This document shows, piece after piece, positions 50,794 through 59,698 of a DNA stretch of 64,000 nt. The notes beneath the pieces are model-generated. The model saw nothing but the letters and a program-made list of their open reading frames with translations. It was not told where the DNA came from and ran no database searches. Every line of letters starts with the position of its first letter. Position 1 is the stretch's first letter. The translations under genes and the position numbers were made by a program. The DNA is from an uncultured Campylobacter sp. (GTDB taxonomy: Bacteria > Campylobacterota > Campylobacteria > Campylobacterales > Campylobacteraceae), in assembly GCA_934728065.1 (NCBI GenBank), contig CAKVDW010000003.1, positions 48,339 through 112,338 on the forward strand, in the 5' to 3' direction.

Positions 50794-51786
50794 TTAATTT
50801 TTAATCAGCGTAAAGCATTTTTTCTTTCCGCCTTTTTCTTGTGGCTCATAAGTAATCTCCCACAAAATGCCCTTATATTTATCAAGCAATTTCCACAAGG
50901 CATTTCTACCGACAATTTCTATATAATCTTGCTCGATTTTTCTTTTAATTTTACTCGCTAAATCTTGTTGGCAAAGCTCATCACATTCGCTTAAAATATC
51001 TTTGACTAAATTCAAAGTAATTTGTGCCTTATGATTTTCGCCATATTTAAGATAATCCACGCTTTCAAAGCTTAATTTTAGGGTATTTATCTTAAAGGCG
51101 TGTGGCTTGGTGGCGTCTCTTCTTTTTTGTGGTTCTACAAGTATGATAAATTCCTCATACTCTTTAATATCAATTTTATGCAAAAAGTATCCCTCATCTA
51201 CGCTATCTAAAAAAGTCGTTGCCCCCTTGTAAAGCTTGTTGTTTTCATCTTGTATTTGCTTGGGTTGGTGGTGCAAAAATATGATTGTAGCTCCTCTATC
51301 TCTTAACACTTGAAGTTCATCGAAAAATTTAATCATCATATTGTCTTTGTTAAAGTCATCTTTGATAAAATTTCTAACGCTGTCAATGACGATTAAGGCA
51401 TTTTCTAGGTCATCAGCCCTTTGTAAGTGCTTAAAAATAGTGTATTTGTTGGGCTTATTTTCTGCAATATACTCAAAATTTGGCATTGAAATAAATTTAT
51501 CAACTTGCCGTCCCTTTAAAGTCGTCTTTCCATTATCAGCGTCAAGGTAAAATACTTGTCTAATCTTGCCATTTTCAAGCAAAAATTTGCTTAAATAAAG
51601 TGCAAAATAGCTTTTGCCACTGCCTGCTTGTGCGTAAAGCATTACTAGGGATTGTTTGGCTAAAAAGCCATCAATCAGCCATTCAAATCGCAAATTCATC
51701 AAATCTTGTGGGGTTAATCTCTTAAAGCCGTTTTCTTCTAGAATTTTAAGCATAGTTTTATCTCCTTTTGAAGTAGTTTTATTCAT
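50794..51786 (-). CDS. RepA-like AAA ATPase
   Basis: 330 residues. RecA-fold ATPase of the AAA_25/RepA helicase type: Walker A YAQAGSGKSYFALYL near residue 48, DADNGKT, Walker B ALIVIDSVRNFI and sensor IIFLHHQPKQIQ. A C-terminal winged-helix-like tail (QQDLASKIKRKI) may bind DNA. Such proteins drive replication of small plasmids or regulate integrated elements. It overlaps the excisionase gene by four bases. Confidence 0.8.
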   Translation of the reverse strand: MNKTTSKGDKTMLKILEENGFKRLTPQDLMNLRFEWLIDGFLAKQSLVMLYAQAGSGKSYFALYLSKFLLENGKIRQVFYLDADNGKTTLKGRQVDKFISMPNFEYIAENKPNKYTIFKHLQRADDLENALIVIDSVRNFIKDDFNKDNMMIKFFDELQVLRDRGATIIFLHHQPKQIQDENNKLYKGATTFLDSVDEGYFLHKIDIKEYEEFIILVEPQKRRDATKPHAFKINTLKLSFESVDYLKYGENHKAQITLNLVKDILSECDELCQQDLASKIKRKIEQDYIEIVGRNALWKLLDKYKGILWEITYEPQEKGGKKKCFTLIKN

Positions 51787-51998
51787 TTTAGCCCCTTGCT
51801 GTTGCTATCAAGCCACTTTTCAATCTCACTTCTTTTATACAAAATGAGCTTACCTAGCTTTATGAAAGGCAAGGAATTCGTTTGATTTTGATTTTTACGC
51901 ATTCGCATTCTGGATTGTTTGGTGATACTAATGCCAAATTCTGCTTCTAGCTTTTTTGGCGTTAGAAAGTCTTTGTTTGTGGGTTCGATATACTGCAT
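51783..51998 (-). CDS. AlpA/excisionase-type helix-turn-helix protein
   Basis: 71 residues with a MerR-like winged helix: DFLTPKKLEAEFGISITKQSRMR, then LPFIKLGKLILYKRSEIEKWL, the typical wing and anchor of excisionases. It probably directs excision with the integrase and transcription of the rep-mob genes below. Divergent from the repressor; the shared gap contains repeated ATTATTGTA words. Confidence 0.8.
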   Translation of the reverse strand: MQYIEPTNKDFLTPKKLEAEFGISITKQSRMRMRKNQNQTNSLPFIKLGKLILYKRSEIEKWLDSNSKGLK

Positions 51999-52108
51999 TT
52001 TTGCTACCTTTAAAAATAAATTTTCAAATTATTGTATATTATTTTCTGTTAATTGTCAATAAATTTTTATATATTATTGTAAATCTTTTTAAACATTTTT
52101 GTGGTAAA

Positions 52109-52777
52109 ATGATGACTATGAAAACTAAGGGTGAAAAACTGCGAAATTTACGCAATGCTTTTGGATTAAGTCAAAGAGAATTTGGCGATAAGGTCGGTAT
52201 CACAAAGGGAAGCATTAACTCTTACGAAAATAATGTAAATCCTATCTCGCAGGGCGTAAAATGGAAAATTCTACAAGCCACAGGCATAGGCTTTGAATAT
52301 TTTGATACCGATATGAGCTTAAATGAAGCCTTTGTAAAGTATAAACTAAACCCACAAAACCTTAAATTCAAGGAAATGGAAGAAAGCATTTGTGCTGTTT
52401 ATGATGGGCTTAAAAACTACATTGATAACAACTGCATTGAAAGTCCCTTTACCGTAAAATCGTGGATTTTAAGCAATTTGTTTGATATGGGTAACTTTGA
52501 TTTTTGTTTTATCAAAATTAGACACAATGAGCTAGAACCATACGCCAAAAACAAAGAAATTTTAGCCGTTATACGAGATGAAAATGTTGAAAATGGCGAT
52601 AAAATCATCATTGATTTTAAGGGTAGTGTGCTTGTGGTGCAGTATTTTAGCGAGTTTGATGAAGTAAGATTGCAAATCATAGCGAGCAGTAAGGACATTA
52701 GACTGAAAAATGATGAGTTTAAAAAGAGTGTGAAAATCCTTGCTATCATCAAGGGCAAGTATTTATTCGATTTGTGA
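52109..52777 (+). CDS. S24/LexA-type phage-like repressor
   Basis: 222 residues from ATG 52109 (52112 and 52118 also possible; none has a strong ribosome site). N-terminal XRE helix-turn-helix (LRNLRNAFGLSQREFGDKVG, then ITKGSINSYENN), and a C-terminal S24-like domain (NGDKIIIDFKGSVLVVQYF). It probably represses the divergent xis-rep-mob operon. The catalytic Ser-Lys pair for self-cleavage is not clearly identifiable. Confidence 0.8.
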   Translation: MMTMKTKGEKLRNLRNAFGLSQREFGDKVGITKGSINSYENNVNPISQGVKWKILQATGIGFEYFDTDMSLNEAFVKYKLNPQNLKFKEMEESICAVYDGLKNYIDNNCIESPFTVKSWILSNLFDMGNFDFCFIKIRHNELEPYAKNKEILAVIRDENVENGDKIIIDFKGSVLVVQYFSEFDEVRLQIIASSKDIRLKNDEFKKSVKILAIIKGKYLFDL

Positions 52778-52787
52778 AAGCTTAACT

Positions 52788-53136
52788 CATTTCTTTTGGT
52801 GTTTTAATGAAAAGCTTTTTAAGGCGTTAGCCTTACAAAGCTTTATTTATAGCTATCTCATTTAAAAACTTCACCAAATTTCATAAAAATTCACAAAAAA
52901 ATCCTTTTTAAAGCTCTATAAAATAGATATTTGAAACACTTTTAAAATTTTCTCATACGCACATATATTTAAAAAGAGAAAGAATTTATACCCTTTAAAT
53001 GGCTATTTTATAGGGCTTTATTCTCTTTTTAATGTGTGTTAAAAAGATAGTAAAAAGAGAGTAAAAAGAAACCCAAATTTTTAAAAAGAGAGTAAAAAGA
53101 AACCCAAATTTTTAAAAAGAGAGTAAAAAGAGAAAT
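52788..53136. repeat. Long inverted repeat, right arm (349 bases)
   Basis: Matches the reverse complement of 49297-49614 at every position, plus one additional 31-base unit. Together with its downstream gap (to 53220) it is free of genes. Confidence 0.95.
53056..53136. repeat. 31-base tandem repeat, 2.6 copies
   Basis: Unit starts AGAGAGTAAAAAGAAACCC; copies at 53056-53086 and 53087-53117 and a partial at 53118. The left inverted-repeat arm has one unit fewer. Slippage has occurred since the arms were last equalised. Confidence 0.85.
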
Positions 53137-53220
53137 GAAAAATTTTACTCTTTTTGTTTTCAAATAGTGCTATAATAGCATTTTAGCAAAATTATGTCAA
53201 GTCTCTTTTGTAAAATTTGT

Positions 53221-54498
53221 TTAAATTCCTAAATTCTCTACGCTATTCAAGTAATCCTCATACCATTGCAAAAGCACTCTTTTTTGCTCCAAAGTGGCTT
53301 TTTCTCTTTCATAAGAAAATTTGACTTGATTTGGCTCTTTGTGAGCTAATGCACTTTCTATGACCTCTTCGCTTATGCCAAGCCCTAAAAGCTCAGCTTT
53401 GTGCTGTGAGCAAATGGTTCTAAATGTCGCACGAAAGCCGTGTGGAGTTACTTTACCCTTATATTTGTCGTTGTATCCTAAATTTCTAATCGCCTTTTCC
53501 ATACCCTCTATGGTAATATGTCGTTTTCTACCACCGCTTGGAAAGATAAATTCATTTATACCATTGCTAAATAAACTCTGCTCTTTGAGAATTTTTGCCA
53601 TTAGTCTAGTTAGTGGTATCTCGTGGGGCATTTTTGTTTTCATATCCCTAGCTGGTATAGTCCAAAGTCCGTTTTCAAAGTCTATATATTCCCATTTTGC
53701 GCCCAAAGTGTTTGACGGACGATTTATGCTTAAAATTTGCAAATAAATCGCTCTTTTTGTTTGAATTTCTAGCCTGTTATCATTTTTTAAATCTCTTATA
53801 AATTCTCTTAAATCGCCGTCCTTTATCAAAGCTGGGTATCTGCCGTCTAACTCGTGGATTTGATTAAATTTTACTCTCGTTGGAAATTCTTGTTTTAAAC
53901 CATAGCTTGGGTCAAAGTCTATATACCTATCTTTCAAGGCTAGGCTAAAAGTCTCGTGCAAAAAGTTAATCAATCGGCGTATGGTATCAAGGCGACTTGT
54001 GGCTGGATTGTTTGGGTTATAAATGGTGTTTAAGATAGTGAGCAAATCGCTGTAAGAGATAGTTTTGACATCTCTTTTGGTTAGGCTTGGCAAAAGGTAT
54101 TTTTCACACATTTGAGTTGCTTTTCTAAGATAGTCTAAATTTAATCCTTTCTTTTGCTTTTGCTCGATACAAAGCTTAAAAAGGTTTCCGAAACTGTATT
54201 TTTCATTGCCATTTTTAAGTAAATCTACACTTCCTAGTTGTTGATACCTTTTTAGCATAGCTATGGCATCTTTTCTTGCCTCTGCCACGCTGTAAATGCC
54301 CTCTCTAAACTCTTTTAAACCATAAAGAACTTCCTTGCCATCGACATTTAGCCTTAAAGCAAATTTCTTTGTGCCTTTGGGATTTATAAAGATATAAAGC
54401 TCTTTTGGATTTCCAACAACCTTGCGATACTTTTTCTCTTTTAGTGGTAAATTTCTTATATCTTTATCGCTTAAATAGGTATTTGCTACATTTGCCAT
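53221..54498 (-). CDS. Tyrosine recombinase integrase (P4 type)
   Basis: 425 residues. N-terminal DUF4102-like arm-binding domain (LSDKDIRNLPLKEKKYRKVV), core-binding domain, and catalytic part with Arg in SINRPSNTLGAKWEYID, HGFRATFRT (HxxR), SALAHKE (His) and the nucleophile region SYEREKATLEQKR. It lies next to tRNA-Arg, whose 3' end it probably uses as target. It is outside the 318-base inverted repeats. Confidence 0.92.
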   Translation of the reverse strand: MANVANTYLSDKDIRNLPLKEKKYRKVVGNPKELYIFINPKGTKKFALRLNVDGKEVLYGLKEFREGIYSVAEARKDAIAMLKRYQQLGSVDLLKNGNEKYSFGNLFKLCIEQKQKKGLNLDYLRKATQMCEKYLLPSLTKRDVKTISYSDLLTILNTIYNPNNPATSRLDTIRRLINFLHETFSLALKDRYIDFDPSYGLKQEFPTRVKFNQIHELDGRYPALIKDGDLREFIRDLKNDNRLEIQTKRAIYLQILSINRPSNTLGAKWEYIDFENGLWTIPARDMKTKMPHEIPLTRLMAKILKEQSLFSNGINEFIFPSGGRKRHITIEGMEKAIRNLGYNDKYKGKVTPHGFRATFRTICSQHKAELLGLGISEEVIESALAHKEPNQVKFSYEREKATLEQKRVLLQWYEDYLNSVENLGI

Positions 54499-54531
54499 AA
54501 CTTCATCCCTTATTTTAAGGGCTAATTAGAG

Positions 54532-54564
54532 CTAGTCCCTTAATAAAATAACTAGTCCCTTAAT
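54532..54564. promoter_or_regulatory. Integrase arm-type sites
   Basis: CTAGTCCCTTAAT occurs at 54532-54544 and 54552-54564, 20 bases apart, just upstream of the integrase gene. AGTCCCTTAAT recurs near the left end (49187). This distribution fits arm-type integrase sites. Confidence 0.5.
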
Positions 54565-54599
54565 TAGACCCTCAATTATTCGGCGAAAATTATATCACA

Positions 54600-54721
54600 A
54601 AAGAAATTAAAAATCAACAAAAGAAATTATAAAGCTCACTATATAGTTATTTAAAGAAGTTTTTGTAAATTGAGAGAAAGCTAAAATAATAGTTGGTGGT
54701 GCCCACGGCGAGATTCGAACT
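54600..54721. repeat. Right element boundary including tRNA-Arg 3' end
   Basis: Right counterpart of 49027-49135. The core shared with the left boundary, 54703-54721, lies in the T arm and acceptor of tRNA-Arg. Confidence 0.65.
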
Positions 54722-54773
54722 CACGACCTCAAAATTAGGAATTTTGCGCTCTATCCTGCTGAGCTACGGGGGC
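54697..54773 (-). tRNA. tRNA-Arg (anticodon CCU)
   Basis: On the minus strand: acceptor GCCCCCG against CGTGGGC with one C-U mismatch, anticodon arm CAAAA-TTCCTAA-TTTTG, T loop TTCGAAT, CCA encoded. The 3' part is the attachment core of the neighbouring element, so the mismatch may be a relic of recombination. Confidence 0.9.
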
Positions 54774-55042
54774 GGACAAAAACAAACTGCCAAATGCAGA
54801 TGATAAAAAGCTTAATTTTTAGCCCTTTAAAAAGACTTAAATTTAGCTTTTACGCAAGAAAATGCCATTTTTGGCTAAAAAAGCTAACTGTTTCTAATAA
54901 AAGGCGTATTTTAACACAAATTTCTTTGCATTTTGTTTAATTTTTCTTTTAAGCGGTGTGATTTTTAAAAAAATTTAAAAAAAAATAGTGTTTTTTTGCT
55001 ATAATACAATTAATTCAAGCTTAAAATTAAATAAGGGTGAAA

Positions 55043-55219
55043 ATGGAGTTTTCAAAAAGAACTAAAATCTCTTTAATTCAGTTTTTATCTATATTTAGAG
55101 TTTGGTCAGGACATCGGCATATTGAACCACCTAAAACCCAAAGATTTCTTTTAGAAAAGCACGGTGTCAGCAAAATTTCACACACAGATGATATAGAAAA
55201 ATTTATAAAAAGTAAGTAA
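55043..55219 (+). CDS. Small hypothetical protein
   Basis: 58 residues from ATG 55043, seven bases after AAGGG. The N-terminus is basic with a short hydrophobic stretch (SLIQFLSIFRVW), the rest polar. No family recognised. TATAAT at 55001-55006 is a possible -10. Confidence 0.45.
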   Translation: MEFSKRTKISLIQFLSIFRVWSGHRHIEPPKTQRFLLEKHGVSKISHTDDIEKFIKSK

Positions 55220-55276
55220 GGTGGCTATGTGTTATTATTTGCTTAAAAAATTCACTTAATCTAAAAGGAGTAAAAA

Positions 55277-55849
55277 ATGAAAAAAGTGATTTTAGTAGGC
55301 TTACTTTTAATAAGCTGGGTGTGTGCAAAAAGCTTCGAGCAAGTGCAAAGTGAGTGGCAGCAAAAAATGAGTGCTAAAAGTCAAGAGGCAATGCAAAAAT
55401 GGCATCAAAACGAGGAAGTGCAACGCACAATACTACATTGTCAGGAATCTATGGACAAAGGAGCGTGCAAGCGGTTATTTAAACTTACAATAAAGTCTTG
55501 TAACAAGGGCGAGACTTTATCTTGTTATACTGCGACACGAGCTTATCTCGATGGTGGTGGTGAAATGTGGGAAGTAAGCCCTGATTTAAAAAAGGCTCAA
55601 AGCTATGCGGATAAGGTTTGTTCTATGGACGCCGTTTTTTGTGCGAATATGGCGTTGCTTTTTTTTTAATATGAGGACATAAAATTAACCCTTAAATACG
55701 CTGAAAAAGCGTGCGAAATGGGCGAGCTTTATGGCTGTGTTCTTGCATATGCTGGCTTTAATGATGATATAGATGAAAATCCCCAAAAAATCAAATACTA
55801 TGCCGACAAACTTTGCAAAGGCGGAGTGAGTGAGGCTTGCGGGAAATGA
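55277..55849 (+). pseudogene. Sel1-repeat secreted protein with one nonsense codon
   Basis: Signal peptide MKKVILVGLLLISWVCAKS, then a Sel1/TPR-like part with regularly spaced Cys pairs (ACKRLFKLTIKSC, TLSCYTATRAYLDGG, ADKVCSM). A TAA at 55667 ends the frame at 130 residues, but the same frame continues for 59 codons (LTLKYAEKACEMGELYGC) with the same repeat pattern to TGA 55847. A single change, for example CAA to TAA after the T9 tract, would explain it. HcpA-like proteins of this kind are secreted beta-lactamase-like or host-interacting proteins. Confidence 0.75.
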
Positions 55850-55887
55850 TATAAGGAAGAAAAGGAAATAAAGTCGTTAAATTTAAG

Positions 55888-55908
55888 GATTGTATGTGCA
55901 ATCTTTTT
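55888..55908 (+). terminator. Terminator after the Sel1 pseudogene
   Basis: GATTG-TATGTG-CAATC followed by five T, 39 bases after the TGA at 55849. Confidence 0.5.
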
Positions 55909-56165
55909 GTGTTTTTTTGTGATGATTGAGGATTATTTAAACTTATATCCAAATTTTTTGGGCATTTATGCAAAAATTTGACTTTTAACAATCAAATTTT
56001 ATCATCAAAAAAACACATTTGCGTTAAAACAACCACGCCGACAACGCTCACTCACAATGACGGCGTGGGATAAATTCGCTATGCAAATTTATCTAAATTT
56101 CTCACAAGTTGAAATTTAGCCTTGCTTATAGCACAAGCAAATTTCACTTTACAAAATGTCAAATT

Positions 56166-56291
56166 TCAATAAAGTTCAAGTGCTTTTAGTTCGGCTTTGA
56201 GCCTATCTTTTTGCGCTTTAAATTCAGCTTTTTTAGCCTTAAATTCAGCCTTACTCACCGTCTTTTTTTGGCTTTCTAATTTGCTTAAATT
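56166..56291 (-). pseudogene. Coiled-coil gene remnant
   Basis: On the minus strand 41 codons read NLSKLESQKKTVSKAEFK and on through repeats of KAEFKA to LKALELY and a stop. A stop codon precedes and there is no start. The heptad-like Lys/Ala/Glu pattern is clearly protein coding in style, so this is probably the 3' end of a lost gene downstream of fusA. Confidence 0.4.
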
Positions 56292-56467
56292 TCACTCAAA
56301 AGCGAAATTTTAGATAAATTCTTAAATTTTTCGCCTAAATTTACAACCCAAAGGCAAAAAATTTAAGATGATTTTGGGCGTTGTGTAAGAAACCTTGCAA
56401 GGCTAGGCGTAAAACTTGCCACCACTTGTTTTCTCAAACTCACCCAAAAGCACTTAAATTCAACCTT

Positions 56468-58543
56468 TTAGCCGTTTCGCTTTTTGATGATTTCCTCGCT
56501 TACATTCTTTGGCACTTCATCATAATGGTCAAACTCCATTGTGTAAGTCGCGCGCCCCTGCGTTTGGCTTCGCAAATCAGTCGAGTAGCCAAACATTTCA
56601 GCTAGCGGACAAAATGCTGTGATGACTTTGTTGCCGCCGCGTTCGTCCATAGAATTTACCTGTCCGCGCCTTTTGTTTAAATCGCCGATGACATCGCCCA
56701 TATATTCTTCGGGCGTTTCCACTTCAACCTTCATCATAGGTTCGAGTATCACGGCACCTGCCTTGCGTGCGCCCTCTTTAAAGCCCATTGACGCGGCAAG
56801 TTTAAACGCCATTTCGCTTGAATCCACCTCGTGATAGCTGCCATCATACACGGTTACCTTGACATCTTCGACAGGATAGCCCGCTAAAACGCCATTTTGT
56901 AGGGCTTCTTGCACGCCTTTATCCACAGCGGGAATGTATTCTTTGGGGATTACGCCACCTTTAATGTCATTGACAAACTCATACCCGCTTCCTGCTTCTT
57001 TTGGTTCAAGTCGCAAAAAGACATGCCCGTATTGTCCGCGTCCGCCTGATTGTTTGGCGTATTTATACTCTTGCTCAACGCTTTTTCGTATGGTTTCGCG
57101 GTAGGCAACTTGCGGTTGCCCCACTTCTGCTTCAACCTTAAATTCACGCAACATTCTATCCACGATGATTTCAAGGTGTAGCTCGCCCATACCAGAAATG
57201 ATGGTTTGTCCGCTTTCTTCGTCCGTCTTAACGCGAAAACTTGGGTCTTCTTGGGCTAGTTTGCTTAAAGCGATAGACATTTTTTCTTGGTCTGCTTTGG
57301 TTTTTGGCTCCACAGCCACGCTGATAACGGGGTCTGGAAAGTCCATTTTTTCTAAAATCACCTTGTCCTTTTCGCTTGACAAGGTATCGCCCGTGAGCGT
57401 GTCTTTAAGCCCTACCACAGCGCCGATTTCGCCTGCGTAAAGGACTTTGATTTCTTCTCTTTTGTTTGAGTGCATTTTAAGCAAACGCCCTATGCGCTCT
57501 TTTTTGTCCTTTGTGGAGTTGTAGGCGTAAGAGCCGCTTTCTAGGCTTCCGCGATACACGCGCACAAAGGTAAGCTGCCCGACAAAGGGGTCTGTCATTA
57601 TCTTAAAGGCAAGTGCGGCGAATTCGCCATCATCGGTTGATTTGACACTTGCTTCTTTGCCGTCCTCATACTGCCCTTTAATGTTTGCCACCTCATCAGG
57701 TGCTGGCAAATAAGCAACCACAGCGTCAAGCAAGGGCTGAATTCCTTTGTTTTTAAAGGCTGTGCCGCAAAGCATAGGCATAAGGCTCATACTCAAACAC
57801 CCTGCTTTTAGCCCTGCTTTTATCTCACTTTCGCTTAAATCCTCGCCCGCAAGGTATTTCTCCATAAGCTCATCGCTAGTTTCGCTCACGGCTTCTATCA
57901 TCTTGGTGCGATATTCTTCTGCCTTGTCCTTTAAGTCAGCGGGAATTTCTTTTTCTACATAATCAGTAGGCTTGGTATCGTCCTCCCACACAAAGGCTTT
58001 CATCTTTACTAAGTCGATAACGCCCTTAAAATCGTCCTCCGCACCGATAGGAATTTGTATAGGCACGGGGTTTGCTTTAAGGCGGTTTTTCACTTGGGCT
58101 TCGACATTAAAGAAATTTGCGCCGATTCTGTCCATTTTATTGACAAAAATTATGCGTGGAACGCCGTATTTGTTGGCTTGTCTCCACACGGTTTCACTTT
58201 GGGGTTGCACGCCACCAACCGAGCAAAAAACAGCCACAGCTCCGTCTAGCACACGCATAGAGCGTTCTACTTCTATGGTAAAATCCACGTGTCCGGGGGT
58301 GTCGATAAGGTTGATTTGATGGTCTTTCCAAAAGCAAGTAGTCGCCGCACTTGTGATGGTGATGCCGCGTTCTTTTTCTTGCTCCATCCAGTCCATAGTC
58401 GCCGCGCCGTCATGCACTTCGCCTATCTTGTGGCTCATACCCGTGAAAAAAAGTATGCGCTCGCTTGTTGTCGTCTTGCCAGCGTCTATGTGAGCGGCAA
58501 TGCCTATGTTTCGCACTCGTTTTAAGGGTGTAGTTCTTGACAT
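56468..58543 (-). CDS. fusA: Elongation factor G
   Basis: 691 residues, standard length. G1 [11 protein letters not shown]2/G3 [10 protein letters not shown] and [10 protein letters not shown]4 NKMDR, then EF-G domains II-V ending with the domain V block MGYST-like [21 protein letters not shown] (in part). It moves tRNA and mRNA through the ribosome. Twelve bases downstream of rpsG in the str operon. Confidence 0.97.
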   Translation of the reverse strand: MSRTTPLKRVRNIGIAAHIDAGKTTTSERILFFTGMSHKIGEVHDGAATMDWMEQEKERGITITSAATTCFWKDHQINLIDTPGHVDFTIEVERSMRVLDGAVAVFCSVGGVQPQSETVWRQANKYGVPRIIFVNKMDRIGANFFNVEAQVKNRLKANPVPIQIPIGAEDDFKGVIDLVKMKAFVWEDDTKPTDYVEKEIPADLKDKAEEYRTKMIEAVSETSDELMEKYLAGEDLSESEIKAGLKAGCLSMSLMPMLCGTAFKNKGIQPLLDAVVAYLPAPDEVANIKGQYEDGKEASVKSTDDGEFAALAFKIMTDPFVGQLTFVRVYRGSLESGSYAYNSTKDKKERIGRLLKMHSNKREEIKVLYAGEIGAVVGLKDTLTGDTLSSEKDKVILEKMDFPDPVISVAVEPKTKADQEKMSIALSKLAQEDPSFRVKTDEESGQTIISGMGELHLEIIVDRMLREFKVEAEVGQPQVAYRETIRKSVEQEYKYAKQSGGRGQYGHVFLRLEPKEAGSGYEFVNDIKGGVIPKEYIPAVDKGVQEALQNGVLAGYPVEDVKVTVYDGSYHEVDSSEMAFKLAASMGFKEGARKAGAVILEPMMKVEVETPEEYMGDVIGDLNKRRGQVNSMDERGGNKVITAFCPLAEMFGYSTDLRSQTQGRATYTMEFDHYDEVPKNVSEEIIKKRNG

Positions 58544-58555
58544 TTGCTATCCTTT

Positions 58556-59059
<504 letters not shown>

Positions 59060-59140
59060 CTAAATGCCTAAATTTAGGCTTGCAAGGGCAAATTTTACTC
59101 AAACAAGGCTAAAACACCGAGCCTTGCCTGTGCTTGTAAG

Positions 59141-59536
59141 CTACTGTTTCGCAGCAGCGCCGCCAGCTTTTGGCTTTTTCGCGCCGTATTTGGAGCGAGA
59201 GACCGTTCTTTTGGCAACGCCTGCTGTATCAAGCGCACCACGCACTATGTGATACTTCACACCGGGCAAATCCTTGACACGACCGCCACGCACCAGCACA
59301 ATGCTGTGTTCTTGCAGGTTGTGTCCCTCGCCGCCTATGTAGCTAATGACCTCAAATCCACTTGTCAAGCGAACTTTGGCAACTTTTCTCAAAGCCGAAT
59401 TCGGCTTTTTGGGGGTTGTCGTATAAACACGAGTGCAAACGCCCCGTCTTTGCGGACAATTTTTCAGAGCAGGGGATTTGGACTTCGTCAAAATCTTTTT
59501 GCGCTCTTTACGAACTAACTGATTTATCGTAGGCAC
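59141..59536 (-). CDS. rpsL: Small ribosomal subunit protein uS12
   Basis: 131 residues from GTG 59536 (AAAGGA upstream). [14 protein letters not shown] start and [13 protein letters not shown] and GGRVKDLPG blocks. The lysines that change in streptomycin-resistant strains (positions 43 and 88 in E. coli numbering) are unchanged, so the sequence predicts a sensitive allele. The tail KAGGAAAKQ is slightly extended. Confidence 0.97.
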   Translation of the reverse strand: MPTINQLVRKERKKILTKSKSPALKNCPQRRGVCTRVYTTTPKKPNSALRKVAKVRLTSGFEVISYIGGEGHNLQEHSIVLVRGGRVKDLPGVKYHIVRGALDTAGVAKRTVSRSKYGAKKPKAGGAAAKQ

Positions 59537-59698
59537 GGCTTTCCTTTCACATTTTAAGCTAAAATAAACTTTGCATATTATCTAAATTTAGCTTAGAGTT
59601 TCATTAAAGTGTGTAAAATTACGCTCACACAAAAAAGCAAATCTAATATAAAACAATAAAATGTCTTTGCCTTGCAAATTAAGGCAAATCAAAATGCT

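Larger units (their letters stand above)
55850..56467. other. Gene-poor decayed region
   Basis: About 620 bases with no intact gene. It holds the Sel1 terminator, the CCACGCCG/CGGCGTGG hairpin with a 20-base loop (56033-56068), and the minus-strand coiled-coil fragment at 56166-56291. The sequence between is broken by stops in all frames. Confidence 0.6.

Noticed and set aside
51956..52108. N-terminal extension of the repressor gene
   Set aside because: It would run through the divergent promoter region and into the excisionase gene; the helix-turn-helix starts after 52109.
53056..53136. CRISPR-like array
   Set aside because: The 31-base units are directly joined with no spacers, and no cas gene is near.
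49297..53136. Insertion sequence or composite transposon
   Set aside because: The inverted repeats contain no transposase frame and none lies between them.
59141..59536. Streptomycin-resistance mutations in rpsL
   Set aside because: The relevant lysines in PKKPNS and GGRVKDLPG are unchanged.
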